A stretch of 64,000 nt of DNA from Pseudomonadota bacterium. GTDB lineage: Bacteria; Pseudomonadota; Gammaproteobacteria; Steroidobacterales; Steroidobacteraceae. The notes below the pieces were generated by a model, which saw only the letters and a program-made list of their open reading frames with translations, was not told the DNA's origin and made no database searches. A program made the position numbers and the translations under genes. The stretch's first letter is position 1; each line of letters begins with the position of its first letter. The stretch spans positions 167,702-231,701 of the forward strand of contig JAFEDS010000018.1 in assembly GCA_018241505.1 (NCBI GenBank), in the 5' to 3' direction. Below are positions 9,944-21,261 of this stretch, one piece after another.

Positions 9944-10312
9944 GTGAGACATCTTCCGCGCGCCAAAGGCCGTTCATCGAGAGCAGTAGCGATCGCGCTG
10001 CTGGCTCTGCAGTTGGTGCTCGGGCTCCAGTTGCAGGTCGCTCAGGCGGTGGCTTCGCCTTCGCAGACGTCTCACGTGACCTCTCACCCCATGTCCGCGC
10101 ACGCATCTGGCCAGCCAGACTGCCCTCAGCACTCAACACCTCACGACTGTTGTCACGCTAGCGCGTGCCAATGTCACTGTGTCTATACGCCCGCTGTGAT
10201 CGCGCTACCGGCGCTTGCTAGCATCGCATCGTCAGCCGCCGTTCCTTCTCTCGCTGCTACGCAATTTGTGGCGCCCCGCATCGACGAGTTCCTTCGACCT
10301 CCCATTGCCTGA
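9944..10312 (+). CDS. copL: CopL-like small metal-binding protein heading the copper operon
   Basis: A 122-residue protein starting with a signal-like hydrophobic segment (AVAIALLALQLVLGLQLQVAQA). It is followed by a His/Cys cluster, DCPQHSTPHDCCHASACQCHC, suited to binding copper. This matches the layout of CopL, a short protein at the head of Xanthomonas copper operons that is needed for copper-responsive expression (family knowledge). GTG 9944 is preferred because it places the basic n-region directly before the hydrophobic core; an in-frame ATG at 9893 is an alternative. It is upstream of copA on the same strand, 101 bases away. A short inverted repeat ACCCG-ccatt-CGGGT lies just before it. 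The name rests on composition and position. Confidence 0.68.
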   Translation: MRHLPRAKGRSSRAVAIALLALQLVLGLQLQVAQAVASPSQTSHVTSHPMSAHASGQPDCPQHSTPHDCCHASACQCHCVYTPAVIALPALASIASSAAVPSLAATQFVAPRIDEFLRPPIA

Positions 10313-10413
10313 TCCGGCTTCAATAGCGGATCAATTTACGTTTGGTGTGTCATCGGTCTGTATGGCCGAACGATTGCGCTCGTCTTGACGACGCGCAATG
10401 CGGAGGTTTTTCG

Positions 10414-12186
10414 ATGTTTCGATCTCGGTTCGAGTCGCGAAGGCGATTCGTGCAAGGACTTGCGGGCGGCGCGCTCGTACTGGCAAGTGGGCGTCATCTA
10501 GCATGGGGCACTACAACGTCAACCGGCACCGGTTCAAATGCCGGTCCGGGGGCCGGCTCTGGAGAGCCTGAGCTCTCGGGCACCGACTTCCATCTCGAAG
10601 TTGGCGCAACTGAAGTCAATTTCACCGGCGCATCCCGTCGCGCTACTGTGGTGAATGGTCGGCTGCCCGCGCCCCTGTTGCGTTGGCGCCAGGGCGACAC
10701 AGTCACCATTCGAGTGACCAACCGGTTGCCCGCACCGACCTCGATTCACTGGCACGGCATGATCCTGCCGGCCGACATGGATGGTGTCCCCGGAATTAGC
10801 TTCCCTGGAATCCATCCTGGCGGGACCTACGAGTATCGGTTTCCTGTCACTCAGGCCGGCACCTACTGGTACCACAGTCACTCGCGATTTCAGGAACAAA
10901 TTGGGCTCTATGGCCCGATAGTCATCGAGCCGCGCGCCGGCGAGCGTCACCATGCCGATCGCGACCACGTGTTGTTGTTGTCGGACTGGACAGATATCGA
11001 CCCTGAACGCATCTACCGTCTGCTCAAGGTCCAAAGTGATTACTTCAACTACCGGCGCCGTACGGTCGGTGACTTTATAGAGGACGCTCGAAAAAACGGG
11101 CTGTCAGCAACGGTGTCTGATCGCCGTATGTGGGGCCAGATGCGGATGAACGCATCCGATCTGTTGGACGTGTCCGGCAACACATATACGTACCTGATGA
11201 ACGGCGTGACACCGGCGGGGAATTGGACGGGCTTATTCCGCCGAGGCGAGAAGGTGCGTTTGAGGATAATCAACGGATCGTCGATGACCTTCTTCGATAT
11301 ACGCATACCCGGCCTATCGATGACCGTCGTCGCTGCAGATGGGCAGGATGTTGAACCGATGACCGTTGATGAATTTCGCATCGGCGCTGCCGAAGTGTAC
11401 GACGTCATCGTTGAGCCGAAAGACGACCGCGCGTACACGATCTTCGCACAATCGATGGATCGCACTGGGTACGCGCGAGGCACGTTGGCGCCAGCGGCAG
11501 GGATGGAGGCCGAGGTTCCGCCGTTGGATCCACCTGATGTGTTGAGCATGTCGGACATGGGCATGAACATGGAGTCAATGCACCACGGCGGGTCCGCGGA
11601 CCACGACATGAGCCAAATGGACATGGCTGGCCATGACATGTCCCAAATGAACATGCCCATGCCCTCATCGGGACGCTCACCGACGTTTGGCCCCAATGTC
11701 GACATGGTTGCTGACCAACCAAGAACTAGCCTCTACGATCCCGGTGTCGGCCTGCGCGGCAACGGACGTCGAGTTCTAACCTATGCTGACCTACACACAA
11801 TCGATGGCCCAATTGACTCGCGGGAGCCATCGCGAGAGATACGCCTTCACCTGACGGGCCACATGCAACGCTACATATGGTCCTTCGACGGCCAAAAGTT
11901 CTCCGAAGCGCAACCACTTCGGTTCAACTACGGCGAGCGGCTGCGTGTTGTGCTCATCAACGACAGTATGATGAATCACCCCATCCATCTACACGGAATG
12001 TGGAGCGAAGTGGAGTCGCCAGACGGCAAGTTCCTCGTCCGCAAGCACACGGTTGTCGTGCAGCCCGGGCAGCAATTGAGTTACCGAGTAACTGCCAACG
12101 CGCCAGGGAGATGGGCGTTTCACTGCCACTTGCTGTACCACATGGAAGCGGGAATGTTTCGGGAAGTCGCCGTGGTGCAGGAATGA
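10414..12186 (+). CDS. copA: Copper resistance multicopper oxidase CopA (Tat-exported)
   Basis: A 590-residue protein. The N-terminus SRRRFVQGLAGG is a Tat signal, fitting export of a folded cuproprotein. Copper ligands are in family order: HWHG at 112-115, HSHS from 154, HPIHLHG from 522 and HCHLLYHMEAGM from 570, which gives the type 1, 2 and 3 sites. Residues about 379-417 are very Met/His-rich (MGMNMESMHH, MSQMDM), as in CopA proteins that bind extra Cu(I). It is thought to oxidise Cu(I) and sequester copper in the periplasm. ATG 10414 has GGAGG 7 bases upstream; an upstream in-frame ATG at 10342 is ignored. The stop overlaps the copB start (ATGA). Confidence 0.95.
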   Translation: MFRSRFESRRRFVQGLAGGALVLASGRHLAWGTTTSTGTGSNAGPGAGSGEPELSGTDFHLEVGATEVNFTGASRRATVVNGRLPAPLLRWRQGDTVTIRVTNRLPAPTSIHWHGMILPADMDGVPGISFPGIHPGGTYEYRFPVTQAGTYWYHSHSRFQEQIGLYGPIVIEPRAGERHHADRDHVLLLSDWTDIDPERIYRLLKVQSDYFNYRRRTVGDFIEDARKNGLSATVSDRRMWGQMRMNASDLLDVSGNTYTYLMNGVTPAGNWTGLFRRGEKVRLRIINGSSMTFFDIRIPGLSMTVVAADGQDVEPMTVDEFRIGAAEVYDVIVEPKDDRAYTIFAQSMDRTGYARGTLAPAAGMEAEVPPLDPPDVLSMSDMGMNMESMHHGGSADHDMSQMDMAGHDMSQMNMPMPSSGRSPTFGPNVDMVADQPRTSLYDPGVGLRGNGRRVLTYADLHTIDGPIDSREPSREIRLHLTGHMQRYIWSFDGQKFSEAQPLRFNYGERLRVVLINDSMMNHPIHLHGMWSEVESPDGKFLVRKHTVVVQPGQQLSYRVTANAPGRWAFHCHLLYHMEAGMFREVAVVQE

Positions 12187-12941
12187 AGATCACGCCCATA
12201 TTCTTCGCGACGCTCGTACTAATTGCGTCAAATGTGCACGCGCAAACCGAGCACGATATGTCCTACCGCCAGATGGCTGAAATTATGCAAATGGACGACA
12301 CGAAGCGCTTCGCCAAAGTCATGCTCGACCAACTCGAATGGCGGAGCGGTGACACCGGGGAAGGTCGCGCCGCGTGGGATGCGCAAGGCTACTACGGTGG
12401 CGACAACGATAAGCTGTGGATCAAGACTGAAGGCAAGTACACGTCTGCTCGCCAGGCCGGAGTCCATGACGCGACGGCCGAAATCCTTTGGGATCATGTG
12501 ATTTCGAACTGGTGGAACGCCCAGGGAGGCGTTCGTCAGGACTTCGGCGTGGGAGAGTCCCGCACCTGGGCAGCCGTCGGGATACAAGGTCTTGCACCCC
12601 AATGGTTTCAGACGGAAGCAACCGTCTACGCAAGCGATGAGGGCCGTACAGCCGCCCGACTGAAGGCGCAGTATGATTTGTTACTGACCCAGCGCCTCGC
12701 GCTTCAGCCGTTCGCGGAAGCGAATTTATACGGGCGATCGGATCCCGCGCATCAAATCGGCTCGGGACTTTCGGATATGGAGGTCAGCGTCCGGTTGCGA
12801 TATGAATTGCGCCGCGAGTTTGCGCCTTATGTGGGGGTGGTATGGCTGAGGCGGTTCGGTGGTACTGCCGATCTGGTGCGATCAGCCGGAGGGGAGGCGA
12901 GCGATTTGGAACTGACGGCCGGGTTGCGCGTCTGGTTTTAG
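12183..12941 (+). CDS. copB: Copper resistance protein CopB, outer-membrane
   Basis: A 252-residue protein with a Sec signal peptide (cleavage near VHA-QT). The body is beta-rich with the CopB signature run of WDAQGYYGGDNDKLWIKTEG, several aromatic-rich strands and the final strand LTAGLRVWF ending in Phe, as for outer-membrane barrels. The usual long Met/His repeat at the N-terminus of CopB is nearly absent here; only HDMSYRQMAEIMQM is left, so copper storage may rest on CopA. It is translationally coupled to copA by an ATGA overlap. Confident by motif and operon position. Confidence 0.92.
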   Translation: MKITPIFFATLVLIASNVHAQTEHDMSYRQMAEIMQMDDTKRFAKVMLDQLEWRSGDTGEGRAAWDAQGYYGGDNDKLWIKTEGKYTSARQAGVHDATAEILWDHVISNWWNAQGGVRQDFGVGESRTWAAVGIQGLAPQWFQTEATVYASDEGRTAARLKAQYDLLLTQRLALQPFAEANLYGRSDPAHQIGSGLSDMEVSVRLRYELRREFAPYVGVVWLRRFGGTADLVRSAGGEASDLELTAGLRVWF

Positions 12942-12958
12942 TGGTCACAGGAGTTGTT

Positions 12959-13345
12959 ATGAAATCCGCTCGAGTTGCTTGTGCGTTGATATTGGTTGGC
13001 TGCAGCGCGCTCGCGTTTGCGCATGCCAAATTGGTGAAATCGAACCCTGCCGAGGGCAGCACCCTCCAGGCGGCTCCCACAAAATTTGTGCTCACATTTG
13101 GCGAGCCGGCGAAACTGACGACGCTGACGTTGCAGAAGGACGCCGAGCCAGCGAAAAAGATTGGACCGCTGCCGACGGACGCCTCGGCTGAGATCTCCGT
13201 TCCCGCACCCAAGCTTGAACCAGGAAAATACGTCCTCGCCTGGCGAGTGGTTGGCGACGATGGACACGTGCTGCCGGGCAAGTTGACTTTTACCGTTGGC
13301 CCAACGGCGGCAACAACATCTGCGCCCGGCTCGATCAGTAAATGA
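12959..13345 (+). CDS. copC: Periplasmic copper-binding protein CopC
   Basis: A 128-residue protein. A signal peptide ends at ALAFA, leaving a mature N-terminal His (H22) in HAKLVKSNPAEGS. In CopC the first histidine, together with an Asp and a His in the DDGH turn (here D101 and H103), makes the Cu(II) site. The Met-rich Cu(I) loop of classic CopC is missing, so this belongs with the single-site Cu(II) type. The fold is a short cupredoxin-like barrel. ATG 12959 has AGGAG upstream. Its stop overlaps the copD start, so CopC and CopD are coupled. Confidence 0.92.
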   Translation: MKSARVACALILVGCSALAFAHAKLVKSNPAEGSTLQAAPTKFVLTFGEPAKLTTLTLQKDAEPAKKIGPLPTDASAEISVPAPKLEPGKYVLAWRVVGDDGHVLPGKLTFTVGPTAATTSAPGSISK

Positions 13346-14271
13346 TGATCGACAGCCCGGATGCGCTGTCGGCCGCATTCCGCGCTGTCAGCTTCGTGAT
13401 GCTATTGAACGCAGCGGGAATTCCAATATTCCTCGCGGCTTTCGGACGCCTCGTACCCAACAGCCTGCCGGACATAGCGAAGCTGGGATGGCGGCTGACG
13501 ATCGGCGCGTTAGTGTTTGTCACAGCACATCAAACGCTCGAGGCAGCGCGGATGGCAGGGGAGATGAGTGGTCTGGCCGACCCGGCGATGCAAAAGATGG
13601 CCTTGATGTCACCCGGCGGCGCCGCGTTCGCGTTCCGCATCATAGGGCTGGTGCTCCTGGCGGTGGGGTTGCGCCGTGCCGCGGTATTGTCGTTGGCCAC
13701 CGCATCGCCCGCCCCTGCACCAGAGTCGGCACCCCGCGCATCGGCAACCGGCACGCCATCGTCATTGCCCCTGCTCGGCACTCTGCTAACCATCACATCC
13801 TTCACCCTGGTAGGCCACACCGCCACCACCCTCCACAGAGCAGCGGCAGCGGCCCTGCTCATCCTCCATCTGTCAGTCGTTGCCTTCTGGCTGGGCTCCC
13901 TCTGGCCTCTCTACATGACAGCCGCAAAAGAGCAACCGCCCGTCAGCGCAAAGGTGATCGACAGATTCTCGTTGGCCGCGGCCTGGGTGGTCCCGACGAT
14001 CCTGTTGGCCGGTGCGGGTCTGATGGCGCTCCTGCTGCCGAGCCTCGCAGCCTTGCGACAACCGTACGGTCAACTGCTGCTCGCCAAAATAACCGGTTTC
14101 GCGGTGTTGATGGCCATGGCGGCGCTCAACAAGTGGCGGTTCGGGCCCGCCTGTGCCAAAGGCGACACCGCCGCATTCAAGCGAACGGTGGTCGTTGAAT
14201 ACGTGTTGATATGTATGGTGCTGGCGATTACCGCGGCAATGACTATGTTCTACTCGCCGGAGCCGGCATAG
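13342..14271 (+). CDS. copD: Inner-membrane copper protein CopD
   Basis: A 309-residue integral membrane protein with about eight hydrophobic spans (for example VSFVMLLNAAGIPIFLAAF, AFAFRIIGLVLLAVGL and VVEYVLICMVLAITAAMTMF). HTATTLH and the ILHLSVVAFWLGSLWPLY segment hold the conserved histidines and the WxGSLWPL-type signature of the CopD family. CopD is believed to take copper from CopC across the inner membrane. The start is at ATGATG 13342/13345 overlapping the copC stop. The 3' end overlaps the opposed metalloprotease gene by 29 bases, so transcription of the two converges. Confidence 0.9.
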   Translation: MMIDSPDALSAAFRAVSFVMLLNAAGIPIFLAAFGRLVPNSLPDIAKLGWRLTIGALVFVTAHQTLEAARMAGEMSGLADPAMQKMALMSPGGAAFAFRIIGLVLLAVGLRRAAVLSLATASPAPAPESAPRASATGTPSSLPLLGTLLTITSFTLVGHTATTLHRAAAAALLILHLSVVAFWLGSLWPLYMTAAKEQPPVSAKVIDRFSLAAAWVVPTILLAGAGLMALLLPSLAALRQPYGQLLLAKITGFAVLMAMAALNKWRFGPACAKGDTAAFKRTVVVEYVLICMVLAITAAMTMFYSPEPA

Positions 14272-15313
14272 TCCCAGCCGCCGCAGCCGGATTCACCGCC
14301 GCTGATTGATCCGCCGCGTCGGCCTGATCCCCCGTGCGCGCCTGATCCCCCGCGGCCGCCCGATCTCCTGCGGCCGCCGGATCCCCTGCGGCCGCGTGAT
14401 CCACCGCGGCCGCGTGACCCGCCGCCTCAGGGGCCGCCAGTCCAGCCCTGGTGGCTCCGCTCCCCCGAGGGTGCATGATCGCCCGCCGCACATCCGCCAG
14501 CGGCGCATCATCCCGCAACGTCACGCTACCGCCCTCCCACACAACTCCCAGCTTAGCCCACAGATCGTGCAAATCGGGCGTGACAGGTTTGTCCTTCATC
14601 TGCGCGTACAGCTCTTCGAACACCTTCGTCCCCGTGGCGGCATCCGCGGTCGCGAACACCTTCGTGATCGGCCAGTCAGCCGACAACCCGCCGCTCGTTG
14701 CGGCAACGGCGCGCATCGCGTCCTGCAATCCCTTCCGGTTGCCGGTCCGCCGGTGAATCTCCACATCGGCGAGAAAGCAGAACATGGCACCGCCCCAGTA
14801 GGTGCGTGCCCAGGTGTGAGTGTGATCGAGCCCCGCATCCCCCGGCTGCGGCATGCCGCGCGGCATCTGCTTCATCTGTTCCGAGAACACATCCTCCTGA
14901 GTCCGGTTACCCGCTTGCTCGCGCGCGATACCCTCGACGTACACGGCCAGGCCTTCCGAAAACCAACTCTGATTTTCACCGACATCCGGTAGCGCGAGGT
15001 GGGCCATCTCGTGTACCAACACCCAGTCGTCCTTGAGCTGCGCGGACGAGACATCGCGGCCGACCCGCAAACGAATGAATCCCGCCCAGGTCGTACCGCC
15101 GCCTACGCCGCTCCCAGCTTCCGTAATCACCTGTATGCGCAGCGATGAAGTTGGAAAACGCCCGTAGTAGGCCGCCACGATGCCTTCCGAGCGTTTGATC
15201 CACTGCAGCACCGGTTCCGTACCGCCGCGCAGATTGTTGTCGCGAAAATCAACCTGCACAGTGACCCCATCCAGGCTCAGCATTCCCAATCCAGCCAGCA
15301 GGAAACCCTTCAC
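14243..15313 (-). CDS. HExxH metalloprotease of the peptidase-MA type with Ala/Asp repeat tail
   Basis: A 356-residue protein. Residues 101-105 (HEMAH) followed by E120 in WFSEGLAVYVE form a gluzincin zinc site (HExxH plus a downstream Glu), as in peptidase-MA-like proteins. A short hydrophobic N-terminus (MKGFLLAGLGML) could be a signal. The last ~65 residues are a low-complexity run of AAAGD-type hexads encoded by an 18-bp repeat. GTG 15313 is chosen because GGGAG lies 6-7 bases upstream and the family-like sequence starts there; the frame extends to 15397 inside cbbR. Only 16 bases separate it from the cbbR stop, so the two may share a transcript. Substrate unknown. Confidence 0.72.
   Translation of the reverse strand: MKGFLLAGLGMLSLDGVTVQVDFRDNNLRGGTEPVLQWIKRSEGIVAAYYGRFPTSSLRIQVITEAGSGVGGGTTWAGFIRLRVGRDVSSAQLKDDWVLVHEMAHLALPDVGENQSWFSEGLAVYVEGIAREQAGNRTQEDVFSEQMKQMPRGMPQPGDAGLDHTHTWARTYWGGAMFCFLADVEIHRRTGNRKGLQDAMRAVAATSGGLSADWPITKVFATADAATGTKVFEELYAQMKDKPVTPDLHDLWAKLGVVWEGGSVTLRDDAPLADVRRAIMHPRGSGATRAGLAAPEAAGHAAAVDHAAAGDPAAAGDRAAAGDQARTGDQADAADQSAAVNPAAAAGTMPAPASRT
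14324..14430 (-). repeat. 18-bp GC-rich tandem repeat in the metalloprotease tail
   Basis: The octamer GCGGCCGC recurs at exact 18-base intervals (14352, 14370, 14388, 14406), with weaker copies on both sides. On the minus strand it codes for six-residue units of the form AAAGDP/AAAGDR/AAADHA. The strict period and self-complementary core suggest slippage-driven growth. Confidence 0.85.
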
Positions 15314-15329
15314 TGCATTCTCCCAGACG

Positions 15330-17885
<2,556 letters not shown>

Positions 17886-17903
17886 TCACCGGAGAAAAGT
17901 AAC

Positions 17904-18320
17904 ATGAGACTCACACAAGGCGCCTTTTCCTTCCTGCCCGATCTGACCGATGCGCAGATCAGCAGTCAGATCGAGTATTGCCTGCAGAACGGCTGGGCCG
18001 TCTCCATCGAGTACACCGACGATCCGCACCCACGCAACACCTACTGGGAGATGTTCGGCAACCCCATGTTCGACATCCGGGATGCCGCGGGCATCATGGG
18101 CGAGCTGCAGTCGTGCCGGAAGACCTTTCCGGAGCACTACATCAAGGTCAACGCGTTCGACTCATCGCACGGACGCGAGTCCCTGCGGTTGTCATTCATT
18201 GTGAGCCGCCCCAGCAAGGAACCGGGATTCTCGCTGGAACGCCGTGAAGCGGGCGGACGCAAGCTCCAGTACACAACGAAGTCATATGCAGTCGATCGCC
18301 CGGAAGGCGAGCGATATTGA
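17904..18320 (+). CDS. cbbS: RuBisCO small subunit, red-type
   Basis: A 138-residue small subunit that caps the L8 core. The start MRLTQGAFSFLPDLTDAQISSQIEYCL and the motif YWEMFGNPMFD are the form I small-subunit signature. The C-terminal extension (about residues 105-138) is the one that forms the extra beta-hairpin in the central channel of red-type enzymes. GGAGAAAAG lies before ATG 17904, 18 bases after cbbL. Confidence 0.96.
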   Translation: MRLTQGAFSFLPDLTDAQISSQIEYCLQNGWAVSIEYTDDPHPRNTYWEMFGNPMFDIRDAAGIMGELQSCRKTFPEHYIKVNAFDSSHGRESLRLSFIVSRPSKEPGFSLERREAGGRKLQYTTKSYAVDRPEGERY

Positions 18321-18329
18321 TGGGCCGCC

Positions 18330-19241
18330 GTGGACACCGTGATGAACAACGGCCAGGCACAGGCACTGGATCTCGACGCCGCCTTCCGTGAGTCGCAGAT
18401 CGGCGAGGTCCTCGATGGATTGGAACGGGACCTGATCGGCCTCGAGCCGGTCAAGAGCCGCATTCGCGATATCGCGGCCTTGCTGCTGGTGGACAAGCTG
18501 CGCGCCTCGCTCGGCTTGTCCACCGGCGCGCCTTCTTTGCATATGAGCTTTACCGGTAACCCGGGTACGGGCAAGACGACGGTGGCCCTGCGGATGGCCG
18601 AAATCCTCCATCGGCTCGGCTATGTCCGTAAAGGTCATCTCGTGTCAGTGACGCGAGACGATCTCGTTGGCCAGTACATCGGCCACACCGCGCCCAAGAC
18701 CAAGGAGGTGTTGAAGCGCGCCATGGGCGGGGTGTTGTTTATTGACGAGGCCTACTACCTCTACCGGCCTGAGAACGAGCGCGACTACGGCCAGGAGGCC
18801 ATTGAGATTCTGTTGCAGGTCATGGAAAACCAGCGTGAGGACCTGGTCGTGATTTTCGCGGGCTACAAGGATCGCATGGATACCTTTTTCCGCAGCAATC
18901 CGGGCATGTCATCCAGGGTCGCGCACCACATCGACTTCCCGGACTACACGCCGGCGGAGTTGCATTCGATCGCCGCATTGATGCTTCAACAGATGCACTA
19001 TCGCCTCAATCAGCAGTCGGATGAGGCATTGCTGGAATACATTGAACGGCGTATACAACAGCCGCATTTCGCCAACGCCCGCTCGGTGCGCAATGCCCTC
19101 GATCGCGCCCGCCTGCGGCAGGCCAGCCGCCTGTTCGAGCGGCGGGGAGGTCTGATATCCAAAGAAGATCTGATGACAATTGAAGCGGCGGATATCCGCG
19201 CCAGCCGGGTGTTCGCCAACGACCGGAACGAGAGTAAATAA
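18330..19241 (+). CDS. cbbX: AAA+ red-type RuBisCO activase CbbX
   Basis: A 303-residue AAA+ ATPase that removes inhibitory sugar phosphates from red-type RuBisCO by pulling on the large-subunit C-terminus. Walker A is GNPGTGKT (76-83), Walker B ends in D139-E140 ([11 protein letters not shown]), and the pore loop region reads [13 protein letters not shown]. The run [18 protein letters not shown] is a hallmark of CbbX. The family is activated by RuBP. The start is GTG 18330 or, 12 bases on, ATG 18342; both keep the whole domain. It is 9 bases after cbbS, supporting one transcript. Confidence 0.96.
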   Translation: MDTVMNNGQAQALDLDAAFRESQIGEVLDGLERDLIGLEPVKSRIRDIAALLLVDKLRASLGLSTGAPSLHMSFTGNPGTGKTTVALRMAEILHRLGYVRKGHLVSVTRDDLVGQYIGHTAPKTKEVLKRAMGGVLFIDEAYYLYRPENERDYGQEAIEILLQVMENQREDLVVIFAGYKDRMDTFFRSNPGMSSRVAHHIDFPDYTPAELHSIAALMLQQMHYRLNQQSDEALLEYIERRIQQPHFANARSVRNALDRARLRQASRLFERRGGLISKEDLMTIEAADIRASRVFANDRNESK

Positions 19242-19261
19242 CAAACGGGGGAAGTGCAGCC

Positions 19262-20344
19262 ATGGGCTACACAAAGATATTCACGACCAAGACCCTGACG
19301 CGGTTCCTCATCGAGGAACAGCGTCGTTTCAATTATGCGACGGGTGGTTTCACGGGCCTGGTCAACGATGTTCGCCTTGCATGTAAACGCATAGCCCGCG
19401 TCATCGGCAAAGGCGCGCTGTCGGATGCGCTGGGAACCGCCGGAACGACCAACGTTCAGGGCGAAGCCCAGATGAAGCTCGATGTGCTGGCAAACGACAT
19501 ATTCGTCCGTACCAACGAGTGGGGCGGCCAGTTGCGCGGCATGCTGTCGGAGGAAATGGATGATCCGTATCCTATTCCCGCGGAGTATCCGCGCGGCAAA
19601 TACCTTCTGCTGTTCGATCCGCTCGACGGCTCGTCCAACATCGATGTGAATGTCTCGGTGGGCAGCATTTTTTCCGTGCTGCGTTGTCCTGAAGGGATCT
19701 CCGAGCCCACCGAAACGGACTTTCTGCAACCGGGTACGCAACAGGTCTGCGCCGGCTATGCCATCTATGGCCCTTCGACCATGTTGGTGCTGACCACCGG
19801 CCGCGGGGTCAATGGTTTCACTCTGGACCGGGAGATCGGCGAGTTCATGCTCACCCATCCGGAAATTACCATTGAGCCGGATACATCCGAGTTTGCCATC
19901 AATGCATCCAACTCCCGGCACTGGGAGCCGGCCATCAAGCGCTACGTGAACGAGTGCCTGGCCGGGCAGGCGGGCCCACGCGGCCGTGACTTCAACATGC
20001 GTTGGATTGCTTCGCTGGTGGCGGAAACGCACCGGATCCTGATGCGCGGGGGTGTCTTCATGTATCCACGTGATCGCAAAGACTCCTCCAGAAACGGCCG
20101 TCTGCGGCTCCTGTACGAAGCCAACCCGATCGGCTTCCTGATTGAGCAGGCGGGCGGACGCGCGAGCACCGGGGCCGAGCCGATACTCGAGGTGCAGCCG
20201 CAGGCGGCCCACCAGCGTATCGGCTTCGTGTTCGGCGCGCGAAATGAAGTCGAGCGCATCGAGCGTTATCACCGCGACCACAACGATTTCGAATTTGACG
20301 CGCCGTTGTTCGGCACGCGCGGCCTGTTCAAGACACCGGCGTAA
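19262..20344 (+). CDS. cbbF: Class I fructose-1,6-bisphosphatase
   Basis: A 360-residue enzyme that hydrolyses fructose-1,6-bisphosphate to fructose-6-phosphate in RuBP regeneration; such enzymes sometimes also act on sedoheptulose bisphosphate. The metal site [16 protein letters not shown] (from about residue 115), the acidic LSEEMDD at 95-101 and the late substrate segment [21 protein letters not shown] are class I features. GGGGGAAG precedes the ATG, 20 bases after cbbX. Confidence 0.96.
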   Translation: MGYTKIFTTKTLTRFLIEEQRRFNYATGGFTGLVNDVRLACKRIARVIGKGALSDALGTAGTTNVQGEAQMKLDVLANDIFVRTNEWGGQLRGMLSEEMDDPYPIPAEYPRGKYLLLFDPLDGSSNIDVNVSVGSIFSVLRCPEGISEPTETDFLQPGTQQVCAGYAIYGPSTMLVLTTGRGVNGFTLDREIGEFMLTHPEITIEPDTSEFAINASNSRHWEPAIKRYVNECLAGQAGPRGRDFNMRWIASLVAETHRILMRGGVFMYPRDRKDSSRNGRLRLLYEANPIGFLIEQAGGRASTGAEPILEVQPQAAHQRIGFVFGARNEVERIERYHRDHNDFEFDAPLFGTRGLFKTPA

Positions 20345-20358
20345 GGCAGGAAAACACC

Positions 20359-21261
20359 ATGTCGGCAAAGCATCCCATCATTGCGGTCACCGGCTCTTCG
20401 GGTGCCGGCACGACTTCGGTCATGCGTACCTTCGAGCAGATCTTCCGCCGCGAAAACATCCGTGCCGGGTTTGTAGAGGGCGACAGCTTCCATCGCTACG
20501 ATCGCGCGGAAATGAAACAGCGCCTGGCCAGCGCCATTGAACGCAGCGACCATATTTTCAGCCATTTCGGGCCCGATGCGAATCTCTTCCCGGAGCTCGA
20601 GGCGCTGTTCAGTGATTACGGCCGCGCGGGCACGGGGAGGGTGCGCAAGTACCTCCACGACGAGCCGGAAGCCGCGAAGTACAAACAGGAGCCCGGGACT
20701 TTCACTGAATGGGAGGATCTGCCTTCCGACACAGACCTGTTGTTCTACGAAGGACTCCACGGTGCGGTGGTCAGTGACGAGGTCAACGTCGCAAAGCACG
20801 TCGATCTGTTGATAGGCGTGACGCCGGTGGTGAATCTCGAGTGGATCCAGAAGCTCCACCGCGACAAAGCCACTCGCGGCTACTCGGCGGAAGCGGTGAC
20901 TGACGTGATCCTGCGGCGCATGCACGACTACGTGCACTATATTTGCCCGCAGTTTTCGCGCACCCATATCAACTTTCAGCGTGTCCCGGTGGTGGATACC
21001 TCGAACCCGTTCATTTCACGCCACATCCCCACACCGGACGAGTCGTTTCTCGTCATCCACTTCTCCAATCCGCGCGGCATCGATTTCCCCTACCTGTTGT
21101 CGATGTTGCACGACTCCTTCATGTCACGAGCCAACACCATTGTGTGTCCGGGCGGCAAGATGGACCTGGCGCTGCAGTTGATATTCACGCCCATGATCTG
21201 GCGCTTGATGGAATTCAGGAAGGAAATGCTGGCGCGTGGATCGCAGGTTGTGCGCAGATGA
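20359..21261 (+). CDS. cbbP: Phosphoribulokinase
   Basis: A 300-residue bacterial-type phosphoribulokinase that makes RuBP from ribulose-5-phosphate and ATP, the step unique to the Calvin cycle. The P-loop is TGSSGAGTTSV (11-21), and VEGDSFHRYDR supplies D42, a candidate catalytic base. The segment ITPVVNLEWIQKLHRDKATRGY-like is also family-typical. The length matches octameric proteobacterial enzymes rather than the redox-controlled plant type. Its stop overlaps the cbbY ATG (ATGA). Confidence 0.96.
   Translation: MSAKHPIIAVTGSSGAGTTSVMRTFEQIFRRENIRAGFVEGDSFHRYDRAEMKQRLASAIERSDHIFSHFGPDANLFPELEALFSDYGRAGTGRVRKYLHDEPEAAKYKQEPGTFTEWEDLPSDTDLLFYEGLHGAVVSDEVNVAKHVDLLIGVTPVVNLEWIQKLHRDKATRGYSAEAVTDVILRRMHDYVHYICPQFSRTHINFQRVPVVDTSNPFISRHIPTPDESFLVIHFSNPRGIDFPYLLSMLHDSFMSRANTIVCPGGKMDLALQLIFTPMIWRLMEFRKEMLARGSQVVRR

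Noticed and set aside
14324-14430. A repeat array or origin iterons at the metalloprotease tail
   Set aside because: Repeats are coding and in frame; no replication gene is near.
19010-20368. A 452-codon minus-strand frame across cbbF
   Set aside because: It lies against cbbX/cbbF with no family match.
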